From: JACQAP01 sp035548375
Lineage (GTDB): Bacteria; Pseudomonadota; Gammaproteobacteria; Burkholderiales; JACQAP01
Direction: 5' to 3'
Length of the DNA stretch: 64,000 nucleotides
NCBI GenBank assembly: GCA_035548375.1
Contig: DASZTG010000063.1
Location: 116,807-180,806 of the forward strand
Positions 53,050 to 62,155 of this stretch are shown here, piece by piece. Made by a program: the position numbers and the translations under genes. Below the pieces are notes generated by a model. The model saw only the letters and a program-made list of their open reading frames with translations. It had not been told where the DNA came from and did not search any database. Numbering within the stretch: position 1 is the stretch's first letter; every line of letters begins with the position of its first letter.

Positions 53050-54349
53050 CTGGCCTCCTGATCGCCGCGTTTCTTGCGCGCATGTCTTCCTGGGATCGTC
53101 CCAGCATCCAGCCCGTTCCCGCCCACAGCAAGGCAATCGGCACGCCCACGAAGGCGATGCCGGAAAATCCGAGCCCTAGCATGCGAAGTCCCTCGAACAG
53201 CCAGCCGCTCGCCGCGTCGCCGCCGCGGAACACCACGGTATCGACGAAGTTCTTGGATTTGTATTTCTCCTCGCGGTTCAGCACGGTGAATAGCACTTCG
53301 CGCGCCGGCCGCGCGATCGCGTATTCCGCGGCGCGCCGGATCACCTGGAAGACGATGAGGACGCCAAGCGTCGGAAACACGCCGATGGCAAGGAATCCGG
53401 CAGCACCGAGCACCGGAAGGATCATGAGTGTGGCGCCCACGCCGAACAGGCCGACCAGGCGCCCGACCACGAACAACTGGCAGAACAAGGTCAGTGCATT
53501 CACGGCGAGATCGATCTTGGCGAACAGCGCGGTGCGTTCTCCGGGCGAGGGGATGTCCACCGCGACGATGTTGGCCTGGTGGAAATACAGGAAGGTGCCG
53601 AGCAGCGTGCCCAGCATCACGTAGATGCAGATGCCGATGAGGTAGGGCGACTGCAGCGCCAGGGTGATGCCGGCAAAAATATTCCCGCCGAGTGGCTCAT
53701 CAACTTTTTCCGGCGGCGAGCGGCGTTCCGCGGGATTGTGCTTCGACCATTTGGCAAGCCGCCAGATGCAGATCACCGACAGGCAGAGCACGGCCGCGGA
53801 AACCGGCAACAAATTTTCGGGACCGATGGAAGGTGCCAGGTGCGCGGTCAGCAGCGGGCCGGCCAGTGCCCCGATGCTGCCGCCGGCGGAAATGAATCCG
53901 TACAACCGTTTCGCCTGGTCGTTGCGGAACAAGTCCACCATGAAGCTCCAGAACACCGAGACGACGAACAGGTTGAAGACGCTGACCCAGACGAAGAATG
54001 CACGGGCCATGCGCGCAGGCGCCACGCCGGATTTCATCAGGACGTAGAAGACCAGCAGGTTTGCCGCGAAGAACAAATAAACGATCGGCAGCAGCTTGCG
54101 GCGCGGGAATCGCGAAGACACCCAGCCGAACAGCGGCACGGTGGCGAGCATGGCCAGGAACGTTGCCGTGAACAGCCAGGGCAGGTGCTCGACGCCGCCC
54201 TGGATGCCCATCTCGTCGCGCACCGGCCGCAGCATGTAGTAGCTGCACAGCAGGCAGAAGAAATAGGCGAAGGACCACAACGTCGCCGTGATTTCGTCGC
54301 GGCGCACGAGAACCAGCCTGCTGATGAACGGTGACGGGCTCGAAGACAT
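52958..54349 (-). CDS. MFS transporter, ATP/ADP-translocase-like (NTP/NDP exchanger family)
   Basis: 463 aa with 12 hydrophobic helices. N-terminal SYYMLRPVRDEMGIQGGVE and FGWVSSRFPRRKLLPIVY match free-living proteobacterial members related to the Npt nucleotide transporters; AEYAIARPAREVLFTVLNRE and the loop KYKSKNFVDTVVFRGGDA are also family features. The substrate in free-living bacteria is unknown. The C-terminal hydrophilic tail, about 45 residues, is coded by DNA that also carries the start of the reductase gene. Confidence 0.85.
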   Translation of the reverse strand: MSSSPSPFISRLVLVRRDEITATLWSFAYFFCLLCSYYMLRPVRDEMGIQGGVEHLPWLFTATFLAMLATVPLFGWVSSRFPRRKLLPIVYLFFAANLLVFYVLMKSGVAPARMARAFFVWVSVFNLFVVSVFWSFMVDLFRNDQAKRLYGFISAGGSIGALAGPLLTAHLAPSIGPENLLPVSAAVLCLSVICIWRLAKWSKHNPAERRSPPEKVDEPLGGNIFAGITLALQSPYLIGICIYVMLGTLLGTFLYFHQANIVAVDIPSPGERTALFAKIDLAVNALTLFCQLFVVGRLVGLFGVGATLMILPVLGAAGFLAIGVFPTLGVLIVFQVIRRAAEYAIARPAREVLFTVLNREEKYKSKNFVDTVVFRGGDAASGWLFEGLRMLGLGFSGIAFVGVPIALLWAGTGWMLGRSQEDMRARNAAIRRPDDQLFQSSATPAPASDGGSRRAGDAAPVER

Positions 54350-54466
54350 CGCTAGTGCCGCATTGTAGCGGGTGAAAGGGCGGCCAATGCCGGAAATTTC
54401 CGTCGCCAGTTGCCGACTTGCATCGGCGTCGATTAGAGTCTGGAATTCCTTGCAATCCGATTTCCC

Positions 54467-55675
54467 ATGCCGGTAGATTCCCGATCCGTTCGCGACGCCG
54501 CGGCCGCCATTTCCGGCGCCGTGCTCGATACCGCGTGCCTGCATTCGCGCACGCTTTCGGAAATTACCGGCGCGCAGGTCTACCTCAAGTTCGAGAACCA
54601 CCAGTTCACGGCATCATTCAAGGAGCGGGGCGCGCTGAGCAAGCTGCTCTCGCTCGATGCCGCGCAGCGCGCCGCCGGCGTCATCGCCGTGTCCGCGGGC
54701 AACCATGCGCAAGGTGTTGCGTACCATGCCAGGCGGCTGGGCATTCCGTCGGTCATCGTCATGCCGCGCTTCACGCCTCACGTGAAAGTCGAGCAGACGC
54801 GCGCCTTCGGCGCGGAAGTCATCCTGCACGGCGAGAATTTCGACGAGGCGAAAGCCCACGCCATGAAAGTCATGGCGCAGCGTGGCCTGACGCTGGTGCA
54901 TCCCTACGACGACGAGAAGGTCGTCTCGGGGCAGGGCACCATCGCTCTGGAGATGCTTGCCGCGCATCCGGATATCGACATGCTGGTCGTACCCGTCGGC
55001 GGCGGCGGCATGCTCGCGGGGATGGCCGTGGCTGCAAGGGCGATCAAGCCCGGCGTGCGCATGATCGGCGCGGAGACCATGCGATTTCCGTCGATGGCCG
55101 CCGCGCTCGCCGGAAAAAAAGCCGAGTTCGGCAGCAATACCATCGCCGATGGCATCGCCGTGAAGGAGCCCGGCAAGCTGACGCTCGAGATCATTCGGCG
55201 CGAGGTCGAGGAGGTCGTCCTGGTCGACGAGGGCGACATCGAGCAGGCGATGCTCTATCTGCTGGAGATCGAGAAAACCGTCGTCGAAGGGGCGGGCGCG
55301 GCGGGCCTCGCGGCTCTGCTGCGGCACCGGGACAAGTTCGCGGGAAGAAAGGTCGGCGTCGTGCTGTCCGGCGGCAATATCGATCCGCTGACGATGACCG
55401 ACATCATCGAGCGCGGCATGGTGCGCTCGGGGCGGCTGACGCGCCTGCAAGTCGAATTGCGCGACCTGCCGGGCTCACTGGCGAAAGTAACCGCGGCATT
55501 GGCCGAGGCCAATGCGAATATCGAGGAAGTCCACCACGAGCGCGCCTTCACGCATCTGCCCGTGCAATCCGCCGTCGTGGACTTCGTCCTGCAGACTCGC
55601 GGCCACGAGCATGTGAAGCAGATCATCGCGACGCTCGAAGCTGCCGGCTTCAAGGCGAGGTTGCACAACGACTAG
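54467..55675 (+). CDS. ilvA: Threonine ammonia-lyase (short, ACT-domain form)
   Basis: 402 aa PLP enzyme making 2-oxobutanoate from threonine for isoleucine synthesis. PLP Lys in HQFTASFKERGALSK (residue about 52), phosphate loop VPVGGGGMLAG, and SGGNIDP. Residues about 325-402 form a single ACT-like regulatory domain (LRDLPGSLAKVTAALAEANA). Length matches the short IlvA/TdcB group. Divergent from the transporter gene. Confidence 0.93.
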   Translation: MPVDSRSVRDAAAAISGAVLDTACLHSRTLSEITGAQVYLKFENHQFTASFKERGALSKLLSLDAAQRAAGVIAVSAGNHAQGVAYHARRLGIPSVIVMPRFTPHVKVEQTRAFGAEVILHGENFDEAKAHAMKVMAQRGLTLVHPYDDEKVVSGQGTIALEMLAAHPDIDMLVVPVGGGGMLAGMAVAARAIKPGVRMIGAETMRFPSMAAALAGKKAEFGSNTIADGIAVKEPGKLTLEIIRREVEEVVLVDEGDIEQAMLYLLEIEKTVVEGAGAAGLAALLRHRDKFAGRKVGVVLSGGNIDPLTMTDIIERGMVRSGRLTRLQVELRDLPGSLAKVTAALAEANANIEEVHHERAFTHLPVQSAVVDFVLQTRGHEHVKQIIATLEAAGFKARLHND

Positions 55676-55701
55676 GCGCGAACGCTCGCCGGCGTCGAAG
55701 T

Positions 55702-56298
55702 TCAGGCGGCAGCGAGCGCGCGATCCAGGAACTCCAGCCGGTCCTGTCCCCAGAACAATTCGCCCCGGTACACGTAGGTCGGCGCGCCGAACACCTGCCT
55801 CGCCATCGCTTCGTCCGTATTCGCCTCGAACCTTGCCGCGGTTTCGGGAGTCGCGGCGACCTTCAGCAGCGCAGCCGCATCGAGGCCGACGCTGCGAATG
55901 GCCTTTTCGATTTCGGCTGCGTCGGCCATGTTTCGCTCTTCCGCCCAGCAGCCCTTCATGAAGGCGCCGGCGAGATTCATCGCGACATCCGCGTGGCCCG
56001 CCGCGATGATCGCAAGGGCGGCGATCCTGGCGTCGTAGGGAAAATATTTCGGCTGCACGTTGAGCGGCACGCCGAGATGCTTGTGCCAGCGTTCGAGCTC
56101 TAGCAGCCGGTAGGCCTGGCGTTGCGGCGGGCGCTTCGAGACCGGCAGGCCTCCCGAGGCCGGGAATATGCGCCCGTAGTCGACCGGTTTGGGCGCGATC
56201 GCGGCGCCATGCTTGCGGGCGATTTCCTGCAGGCGCGCGTGCCCCATGTAGCTCCACGGCGAAACAGGCGAAAAGTAATAGTCGATGGTCTTTGCCAC
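55702..56298 (-). CDS. 2-hydroxychromene-2-carboxylate isomerase-like protein (DsbA fold)
   Basis: 198 aa thioredoxin-fold protein of the kappa-GST/HCCA isomerase group. N-terminal YYFSPVSPWSYMGHARL has Ser in place of the Cys of DsbA; C-terminal FGAPTYVYRGELFWGQDRL is the cis-Pro and glutathione-binding region. In naphthalene pathways this enzyme isomerises 2-hydroxychromene-2-carboxylate with glutathione; no other such genes are adjacent, so the true substrate is open. Confidence 0.88.
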   Translation of the reverse strand: MAKTIDYYFSPVSPWSYMGHARLQEIARKHGAAIAPKPVDYGRIFPASGGLPVSKRPPQRQAYRLLELERWHKHLGVPLNVQPKYFPYDARIAALAIIAAGHADVAMNLAGAFMKGCWAEERNMADAAEIEKAIRSVGLDAAALLKVAATPETAARFEANTDEAMARQVFGAPTYVYRGELFWGQDRLEFLDRALAAA

Positions 56299-56428
56299 GC
56301 GCGAATCCTCTTGCTATCGTTGCGGAAACAAAACGCAGGCGAGTTTAACATCGCCGCGCCACCCGGCTTTGCGCTTGGGCCGCAGCGTCGCGAATGACCG
56401 GTGCGATCTCGAACGGAGGAGAACGACG

Positions 56429-57445
56429 ATGAAGTGGTTGCGAGCGCTCGCGGGCGCGATGGCATTGCTCTGCGCCGGTTCCGCCTGGTCGCAGGAAATC
56501 ATCCTGAAGGTCCACCATCCCTTGCCGGCCACGTCGACGGCGCACCAGAAGGTGCTCGAGCCCTGGTGCGCGAAGGTTTCCGCCGAGTCGAAGGGCCGTA
56601 TCAAGTGCCAGATCTATCCGTCGATGCAGTTGGGTGGCTCGGTGCCGCAACTGTATGACCAGGTCAAGGATGGCGTCGTCGACGTGATCTGGACGGTTGC
56701 CGGCTATTCCGCGGGGCGCTTTCCGCTGGTCGAGGTGTTCGAGTTGCCGTTCTTCATGCGCGATGCAGAAGGGGCAAGCAAGGCGTTGTGGGACTACGTC
56801 CAGCAATACGACGCCGACGAGTTCAAGGACGTGCATCCGATTGCGTTCCACCTGCACGGCGGCGGCGAATTCCACATGATCAAGAAGCCGATCGTGCGTC
56901 GTTCGGACCTGCGCGGAATGAAGGTGCGCGCGCCGACGCGCCAGACCACCAAGATGCTGGCGGCACTTGGCGCCACGCCGGTCGGCATGCCGGTGCCGCA
57001 GGTGCCGGAGGCGCTGCAGAAAGGCGTCATCGACGGCACCATCCTGCCGTATGAAGTCATGCCCGCGCTCAAGGTCGACGAGCTGACGAAGTACCACAGC
57101 GGCCCGGATGCATCGCAGCCGCTGATCTATAACTCCGTGTTCATCATCGCCATGAACAAGGCCAGGTATGAATCGCTGCCGCCCGACCTGAAGAAAGTCA
57201 TCGACGCCAACAGCGGCATCGCGCTTTCCGGATCGATCGGCAAGCTGTTCGCCGAGATGGAAGTCATCAACAAGAAAAAAACCGGCGGCGTGGAAAACGT
57301 GATCTCGAACGAAGAGATCGAGGAATGGAAGAAAGTGGTTCAGCCGGTCACCGACGGCTGGATCGCGGATGCGACCGCCAAGGGTGCGGATGGCAAGGCG
57401 TTGATCAAGTCGGCACGCGACTTGATCGCGAAGTACAGCAAATAA
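56429..57445 (+). CDS. TRAP transporter substrate-binding protein, DctP family
   Basis: 338 aa periplasmic binding protein. Signal peptide MKWLRALAGAMALLCAGSAWS; mature part LKVHHPLPATSTAHQKVLEP, QIYPSMQLGGSVPQLYDQVKDG and the signature region GMKVRAPTRQTTKML with the ligand-binding Arg. ATG 56429 follows GGAGGA. No dctQ or dctM is adjacent, so it is an orphan that must use a membrane complex encoded elsewhere. Ligand probably an organic acid. Confidence 0.9.
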   Translation: MKWLRALAGAMALLCAGSAWSQEIILKVHHPLPATSTAHQKVLEPWCAKVSAESKGRIKCQIYPSMQLGGSVPQLYDQVKDGVVDVIWTVAGYSAGRFPLVEVFELPFFMRDAEGASKALWDYVQQYDADEFKDVHPIAFHLHGGGEFHMIKKPIVRRSDLRGMKVRAPTRQTTKMLAALGATPVGMPVPQVPEALQKGVIDGTILPYEVMPALKVDELTKYHSGPDASQPLIYNSVFIIAMNKARYESLPPDLKKVIDANSGIALSGSIGKLFAEMEVINKKKTGGVENVISNEEIEEWKKVVQPVTDGWIADATAKGADGKALIKSARDLIAKYSK

Positions 57446-57452
57446 GGCCTAA

Positions 57453-57670
57453 CTCTCACCGCGGAGGGCGCGGAGGACGCAGAGGAAAGGCTGAGGAAAT
57501 CAGGTCGAGAGATTTGAAGAGATATCGTCGATAATGATTTGACCTACCCGCGGATCAGCTATTCTGTCTGCAATTTCGATTAGAAATTCCCTCTTGTTTT
57601 TCCTCTGCGTCCTAGAAGGGTACTCCGACGTGCTGCGCACGTAGGGTATCCGCGTCCTCTGCGGTGAGAG
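57453..57670. mobile_element. MITE-like inverted-repeat element
   Basis: The left arm (57453-57488) begins CTCTCACCGC and contains GGAGGACGCAGAGGAAA; the right arm is its inverted counterpart, split in two parts (57599-57613 and 57652-57670) by a nested hairpin. The interior of about 110 nt is much lower in GC. A short leftward frame crosses the right arm and ends in the interior with KREFLIEIADRIAD and RVGQIIIDDISSNLST, which could be the remnant of a carried gene. There is no transposase. Confidence 0.65.
57615..57651. repeat. REP-like hairpin nested in the MITE arm
   Basis: Imperfect palindrome with ACGTGC-TGC-GCACGT at the centre, flanked by GGGTACTCC and AGGGTATCC. Removing it restores a continuous arm of the larger element, so it inserted later. 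Confidence 0.65.
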
Positions 57671-57683
57671 CTAGAGCAGTAGA

Positions 57684-58805
57684 TCAGGAGTCGCCCCAGA
57701 CCTCGCGGGCGGTTTCCACCACCAGCCGCAGCTTGGCCGCCTGGCTCTCATAAGCAATGTCGTTGCCATGCACCGTACTGGAGAAGCCGCATTGCGGCGA
57801 CAGGCAGAGTTGCTCCATGGGAACATGCTTCGCGGCTTCGTCGATGCGCCGCTTGAGCGAGCCCTTCGATTCGAGTTCGCCGACTTTCGTGCTAACAAGG
57901 CCGAGCACGACGGTCTTGTCCTTCGGCACGAAGCGCAGCGGCGCGAAGCTTCCTGAGCGCGGGTCGTCGTATTCGAGGAAGTAGCCGTCCACCTTGAGCT
58001 CGTTGAACAGCACTTCGGCCACCGGATCGTAGCCGCCTTCCGCGGCCCAGGCGCTCTTGAAGTTGCCACGACACAGGTGCACGCACACGGCCATGTCGGC
58101 CGGACGGTCGGCAATGGCGGCATTGATGAGCCGTGCGTAGCGTCGCGGCAGGGCGTCCGGATCGTCGCCGCGCTGGCGCGCGCCTTCGCGCATTTTCGGG
58201 TCGCACAGGTAGGCGAGGTTGGTGTCGTCCATCTGCACGTATCGACATCCCGCATCGGCCAGTGACCGCAGCTCCGCCCGATAGCTTTTCGCCACGTCGT
58301 CGTAGAACGCCGGTTCCAGCTCCGGATAGGCCTGCCTGCTGATCGCTTGCCGCCCGCCGCGGAAATGCAGCATGGTCGGCGACGGGATCGTGACCTTGGG
58401 CGTGCACTTCGTCGCGGACTTCAGGAACTCAAAATCCGCAAGCTGGATCGGGCGCATGTGCCGCAGCGGGCCGGTGACGTGCATTACCGGCGGCGAAAAA
58501 TCCACGCTGCCCCCGGCGCTGCGAAAGCTCACCGCGATGCCACCCTTCGTCTCCACGCCCTGGAGTTGCTCGAGAAAATCGATATGGAAGTAGGTGCGGC
58601 GGAATTCGCCGTCGGTGATGCCGTGCAGGCCGAGGCTTTCCTGGAAGCGCACGATGTCGCGAATGGAGGCGTCCTCCACCTTGCGCAATTCGTCCCGGGA
58701 TATCCCGCCGGCCTTGTGCCGCTCTCTCGCTTCCAGCAGGGCGTTCGGCCGCAGGAAGCTGCCGACGTGGTCTGCGCGAAACGGAGGCGAGGTGCGCTGG
58801 GTCAT
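57684..58805 (-). CDS. Cobalamin-independent methionine synthase-like protein (short MetE C-terminal type)
   Basis: 373 aa protein equivalent to the catalytic half of MetE, like YxjG/YxjH. Homocysteine region HVGSFLRPNALLEA, DGEFRRTYFHIDF, and zinc ligands in VHLCRGN (His, Cys) and LCLSPQCGF (Cys), with Glu in EYDDPRSG. Methyl donor could be methyl-tetrahydrofolate or a methylated sulfur compound. ATG 58805 gives MTQRTSPPFRADHVGS, the family start. The adjacent sulfur-compound genes on the other strand may be related in function. Confidence 0.88.
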   Translation of the reverse strand: MTQRTSPPFRADHVGSFLRPNALLEARERHKAGGISRDELRKVEDASIRDIVRFQESLGLHGITDGEFRRTYFHIDFLEQLQGVETKGGIAVSFRSAGGSVDFSPPVMHVTGPLRHMRPIQLADFEFLKSATKCTPKVTIPSPTMLHFRGGRQAISRQAYPELEPAFYDDVAKSYRAELRSLADAGCRYVQMDDTNLAYLCDPKMREGARQRGDDPDALPRRYARLINAAIADRPADMAVCVHLCRGNFKSAWAAEGGYDPVAEVLFNELKVDGYFLEYDDPRSGSFAPLRFVPKDKTVVLGLVSTKVGELESKGSLKRRIDEAAKHVPMEQLCLSPQCGFSSTVHGNDIAYESQAAKLRLVVETAREVWGDS

Positions 58806-59052
58806 GACGGGCTGTCGGTCTTCGATGGGAAAGGATCGGGTGCTGCGCCGCAGCGGTTCATCTGGCATCCCTCCGCCTCCGGGCGCCCGGCCAGTCTAGC
58901 ATCGCGGTCAGTGGCGACGAGGGTACGACCGAAGCGCGACTGGCGCGTTACGGCCCGGTCGGGCACGTGGGCGTCGGCACAATTCGTTAATATGATTGCT
59001 ACAACGCCGTGCTTTGGCGCTGCACCGAATTCACCACGAGGAGTTTCCCCAA

Positions 59053-59604
59053 ATGAACGTCAAAACGTCAGCTACCGTAGTTCTCCTTGCGCTTGCCTGT
59101 GCCGCGGGCAGCGCCTTTGCCGCCGATACCAAGTGGATCAATCCGGCCGTCCCGGATTTCGGCGCCTCCGCCGACCTTCCGGATGCCGCAATGCAGCCGG
59201 ACAAGAATACGGACTACAAGGTCGTGTTCAACATCACCGCCGGTGCACCTGCGAATGACAAAGTGAACCCCTCGCTGGAACGGGTGGCCCGCGCGGCAAA
59301 TATCTTCGCGTCGGCCGGCGTTCCTTTGTCGCACCTGCATTTCGTCGCCGTCATACACGGCCCGGCGACGCAGTCGGTACTGGACAACGAGCACTACCAG
59401 GAAAAGTTCAGCATGGACAACCCGAACGTGAAGCTCATCAGCGAGCTGAAGGCGGCGGGGGTAAAGGTCCTGGTGTGCGGCCAGGCGCTCGCCGTCAACA
59501 AGTTCGCCCACGAGTGGGTGAACAAGGACGTGGAAATCACGCTGTCCGCAATGTCCAGCGTGATCATGCTGGAGCAGCAGGGCTACGTGCTCTTCCCGAT
59601 GTGA
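59053..59604 (+). CDS. Secreted DsrE-family protein
   Basis: 183 aa. Signal peptide MNVKTSATVVLLALACAAGSAFA, then a DsrE/F-like alpha-beta fold: YKVVFNITAGAP, LHFVAVIHGPATQSVL, GVKVLVCGQALAVNKF and a final VIMLEQQGYVLFPM. The Cys in LVCGQAL occupies the position of the reactive Cys of DsrE/TusD proteins that carry persulfide. First of three rightward genes (4 and 6 nt gaps) ending with a TsdBA-like cytochrome, so a periplasmic sulfur-handling role is likely. Confidence 0.85.
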   Translation: MNVKTSATVVLLALACAAGSAFAADTKWINPAVPDFGASADLPDAAMQPDKNTDYKVVFNITAGAPANDKVNPSLERVARAANIFASAGVPLSHLHFVAVIHGPATQSVLDNEHYQEKFSMDNPNVKLISELKAAGVKVLVCGQALAVNKFAHEWVNKDVEITLSAMSSVIMLEQQGYVLFPM

Positions 59605-59608
59605 ACGC

Positions 59609-60571
59609 ATGAGGCTTCCGGATCTCGGGCAACGTGTCATCGCGGCCGCGGTATTGTCCGCGGCGGTGCATGCGTGGGCGGTAGCCGGCGACACGGCGGA
59701 TCCGCAATACCGGTATGACCCGCCATGGAACGCGCCGCCGGGCGATGAGCTCAACTTCACCGTGCCAGGCATCGACAACGTGCCCGACCTGCAGGGCGAC
59801 GTGAACGACCCGCAACTCACGGTGTTCTTCGCCGGCAACCAGTACATGGTCGTGCGCGACCTGGTGCAGGCCTTCCGCGCGGCGCACCCGGAAATCACCC
59901 GCGTATTCGTGGAAACGCTGCCGCCGGAAATCCTGACCGAGCAAATCGAGCGCGGCACCATCGTCATCGGCAACATGCGCATTGCGCTCAAGCCGGACGT
60001 CTATGCGACCGGGCGCGGACGCATGCAGGAATTGCAGAAGGAAAAGCAGTGGTTCGCGCAAACCGTCGACTACGCCCGCAACCGGCTGGCGATCATGACG
60101 GCAGCGGGCAACCCCGGCCACATCGCGGGATGGGACGATCTTGCACGCAAGGATGCGGCACTGTGCATGCCGAATCCCAGATGGGAGGGCATCGCGCGCA
60201 ACCAGATCATTCCGATCATGCGCAAGTCGGGCGGGGATGCGCTCGTGAAGGCCGTGTACGAGGAGAAAGTCAGCGACGGCTCGACCTTCCTCACCCAGAT
60301 CCACCACCGGCAGACGCCGCTGCGCATCATGCAGGGCAAGTGCGAAGCCGGCGCGGTCTGGTACACCGAGGCTTATTTCCACGCAACCATGAAACAACAT
60401 CCGGTGGCGATGGTGACGCTGCCGGACGCGCAAAACAGCTTTGCCACGTATACGGCGGGCCTCATGAAAGATGCCCCGCACGCACAGGCCGGCGAAAGCT
60501 TCCTGCAATTCCTTGCCAGTACGGAAGGCCAGGCAATCTACCAGCGCTATGGCTTCCTGCCGCCGAAATAA
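59609..60571 (+). CDS. Periplasmic substrate-binding protein (ModA-like fold)
   Basis: 320 aa type II binding protein. Signal peptide region VIAAAVLSAAVHAWAVAG. Core motifs: LTVFFAGNQYMVVRDLVQAF, ERGTIVIGNMRIAL, ARNRLAIMTAAGNPG and a C-terminal ESFLQFLASTEGQAIYQRYG typical of molybdate- or sulfate-type binding proteins. No ABC transporter genes adjoin it. Its position between the DsrE protein and the cytochrome, with 4-6 nt spacing, suggests it binds a sulfur oxyanion or acts as a partner; that is inference. Confidence 0.8.
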   Translation: MRLPDLGQRVIAAAVLSAAVHAWAVAGDTADPQYRYDPPWNAPPGDELNFTVPGIDNVPDLQGDVNDPQLTVFFAGNQYMVVRDLVQAFRAAHPEITRVFVETLPPEILTEQIERGTIVIGNMRIALKPDVYATGRGRMQELQKEKQWFAQTVDYARNRLAIMTAAGNPGHIAGWDDLARKDAALCMPNPRWEGIARNQIIPIMRKSGGDALVKAVYEEKVSDGSTFLTQIHHRQTPLRIMQGKCEAGAVWYTEAYFHATMKQHPVAMVTLPDAQNSFATYTAGLMKDAPHAQAGESFLQFLASTEGQAIYQRYGFLPPK

Positions 60572-60577
60572 CCGTCG

Positions 60578-62107
60578 ATGATCCTGTTCGCGTCCTTGCG
60601 CGTGAAGCATGCCGCTCTGGCCGCGGCAGGCGCGATCTCGGCGCTCGGTGCTTGTGCTTTTCTGTGGGCATCCGGGACGGCGGAGAGCCTGTTCCAGCAG
60701 GGCAGGGAGGGCACGCCGGCCTGTGCAACCTGCCACGGCGCGCAGGGCGAAGGCGGCGGCGGGGGCATGTATCCGCGCATCGCCGGGCAGCCTGCCGCTT
60801 ATGTGGAAAACCAGTTGAAAGATTTTCGCGACGGCCGCCGCGCCAATCCGCTCATGGCGCCGATGGTTGCCGGATTGACGGATGCGGATGCCCAGGCTGT
60901 CGCCGCATATGTGGAGGGATTGAATGCGCCGCGCGCGCAAGCCCAGAAGCCGGATGCCGTGCAAGCCGTGCTCGGCCAGGCGCTCGTGACGGTCGGCGCC
61001 TGGGAACGCGGCGTGCCGCCCTGTGCCGGCTGCCACGGCCCGGCGCTCGAAGGCGTCACGCCGAACGTCCCCGGCCTGGCGCGCCAGTGGCCGCAATACC
61101 TGGCCGCGCAGTTGTCGGCCTGGCAGCAGGGGCAGCGGGCGGCAACGCCGCTGGGATTGATGGCCAAGGTTGCGCACGGCATGACGGCGGCAGAGATAGC
61201 GGCGGTCTCCGCTTACATCGGCAGCCTGCCCGATGGCGAAGTACCAGGGATGCCGCGTCCCGAAAAGCCCGAAGCGTGGACCCCGGCACCGCAATCGGCA
61301 GATAACTTCGTGCCGCCGCCGGATGCTGCAATACCGGCCGGCCCCTATGGCGATCTGGTGCGCTATGGTCAGAGCATCTTCGAGCAGACGTCGAAATATG
61401 CGGGCGAGTATTCGCGCAATGGTCTGAGCTGCCGCAATTGCCACCTGGATCGCGGCCGGCTCGCCACTTCGGGTCCGATGTGGGCGGCGTATGTGCACTA
61501 TCCGGAATATCGCAAGAAAGACGGCCTGGTGAATACGATGCAGATGCGCATCCAGGGCTGCTTCCGCTACAGCCAGAACGGCGTGGTGCCCGCCGCGGAC
61601 AGCAAGGAGGTCACGGCGCTGGTGACTTATTTCCACTGGCTTGCGACCGGGTTGCCGACGGGCATCAAGCCCAAGGCGGTGGGCTATCCGAGATTGGCCG
61701 CGCCGGAACAGAAACCCCGCCCGGAACGCGGCGCCAGGGTCTATGCGGCGAACTGCGCGCTCTGCCATGGCGAGGACGGGCAGGGGCGCAAGTCCGGGGC
61801 GCACCCGGCGTTTCCGCCGCTATGGGGCCCGCAATCGTTCAACTGGGGCGCGGGCATGCACCAGGTCGACATGGCCGCCGCGTTCATCAAGGCCAACATG
61901 CCCTATGGCGCGGGCAACACGCTTTCCGACCAGGATGCGTGGGACGTTTCGGCCTACATGAACAGCCGGCCTCGCCCGCAGGATCCTCGCTTCGTCGACG
62001 ACACCGAAAAAACCCGCGAGAAATTCCACGCCAACCACGAGTTCGATTTCTACGGCAAGGAAATCGACGACGTGCTGCTCGGTGGCAACAAACCGTTGGA
62101 GAAGTAG
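60578..62107 (+). CDS. Tetraheme cytochrome c, TsdB-TsdA fusion (thiosulfate dehydrogenase-like)
   Basis: 509 aa with an N-terminal hydrophobic export/anchor segment. Four CxxCH motifs: residues 49-53 (CATCH), 149-153 (CAGCH), 285-289 (CRNCH) and 393-397 (CALCH). Residues 35-220 resemble a c4-type diheme cytochrome (TsdB); residues 250-500 match TsdA: NGLSCRNCHLDRGR, MWAAYVHYPEYRKKDG, and IQGCFRYSQNG, whose Cys328 corresponds to the Cys axial ligand of the TsdA active-site heme; Met441 is a candidate ligand of the last heme. TsdA oxidises thiosulfate to tetrathionate and can work in reverse. Fused TsdBA proteins are known but uncommon. Confidence 0.85.
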   Translation: MILFASLRVKHAALAAAGAISALGACAFLWASGTAESLFQQGREGTPACATCHGAQGEGGGGGMYPRIAGQPAAYVENQLKDFRDGRRANPLMAPMVAGLTDADAQAVAAYVEGLNAPRAQAQKPDAVQAVLGQALVTVGAWERGVPPCAGCHGPALEGVTPNVPGLARQWPQYLAAQLSAWQQGQRAATPLGLMAKVAHGMTAAEIAAVSAYIGSLPDGEVPGMPRPEKPEAWTPAPQSADNFVPPPDAAIPAGPYGDLVRYGQSIFEQTSKYAGEYSRNGLSCRNCHLDRGRLATSGPMWAAYVHYPEYRKKDGLVNTMQMRIQGCFRYSQNGVVPAADSKEVTALVTYFHWLATGLPTGIKPKAVGYPRLAAPEQKPRPERGARVYAANCALCHGEDGQGRKSGAHPAFPPLWGPQSFNWGAGMHQVDMAAAFIKANMPYGAGNTLSDQDAWDVSAYMNSRPRPQDPRFVDDTEKTREKFHANHEFDFYGKEIDDVLLGGNKPLEK

Positions 62108-62155
62108 GCGGCGTCGTTTCGCGACGGGCCGGGAATGCTTGGTGGCGGCGGCTTC

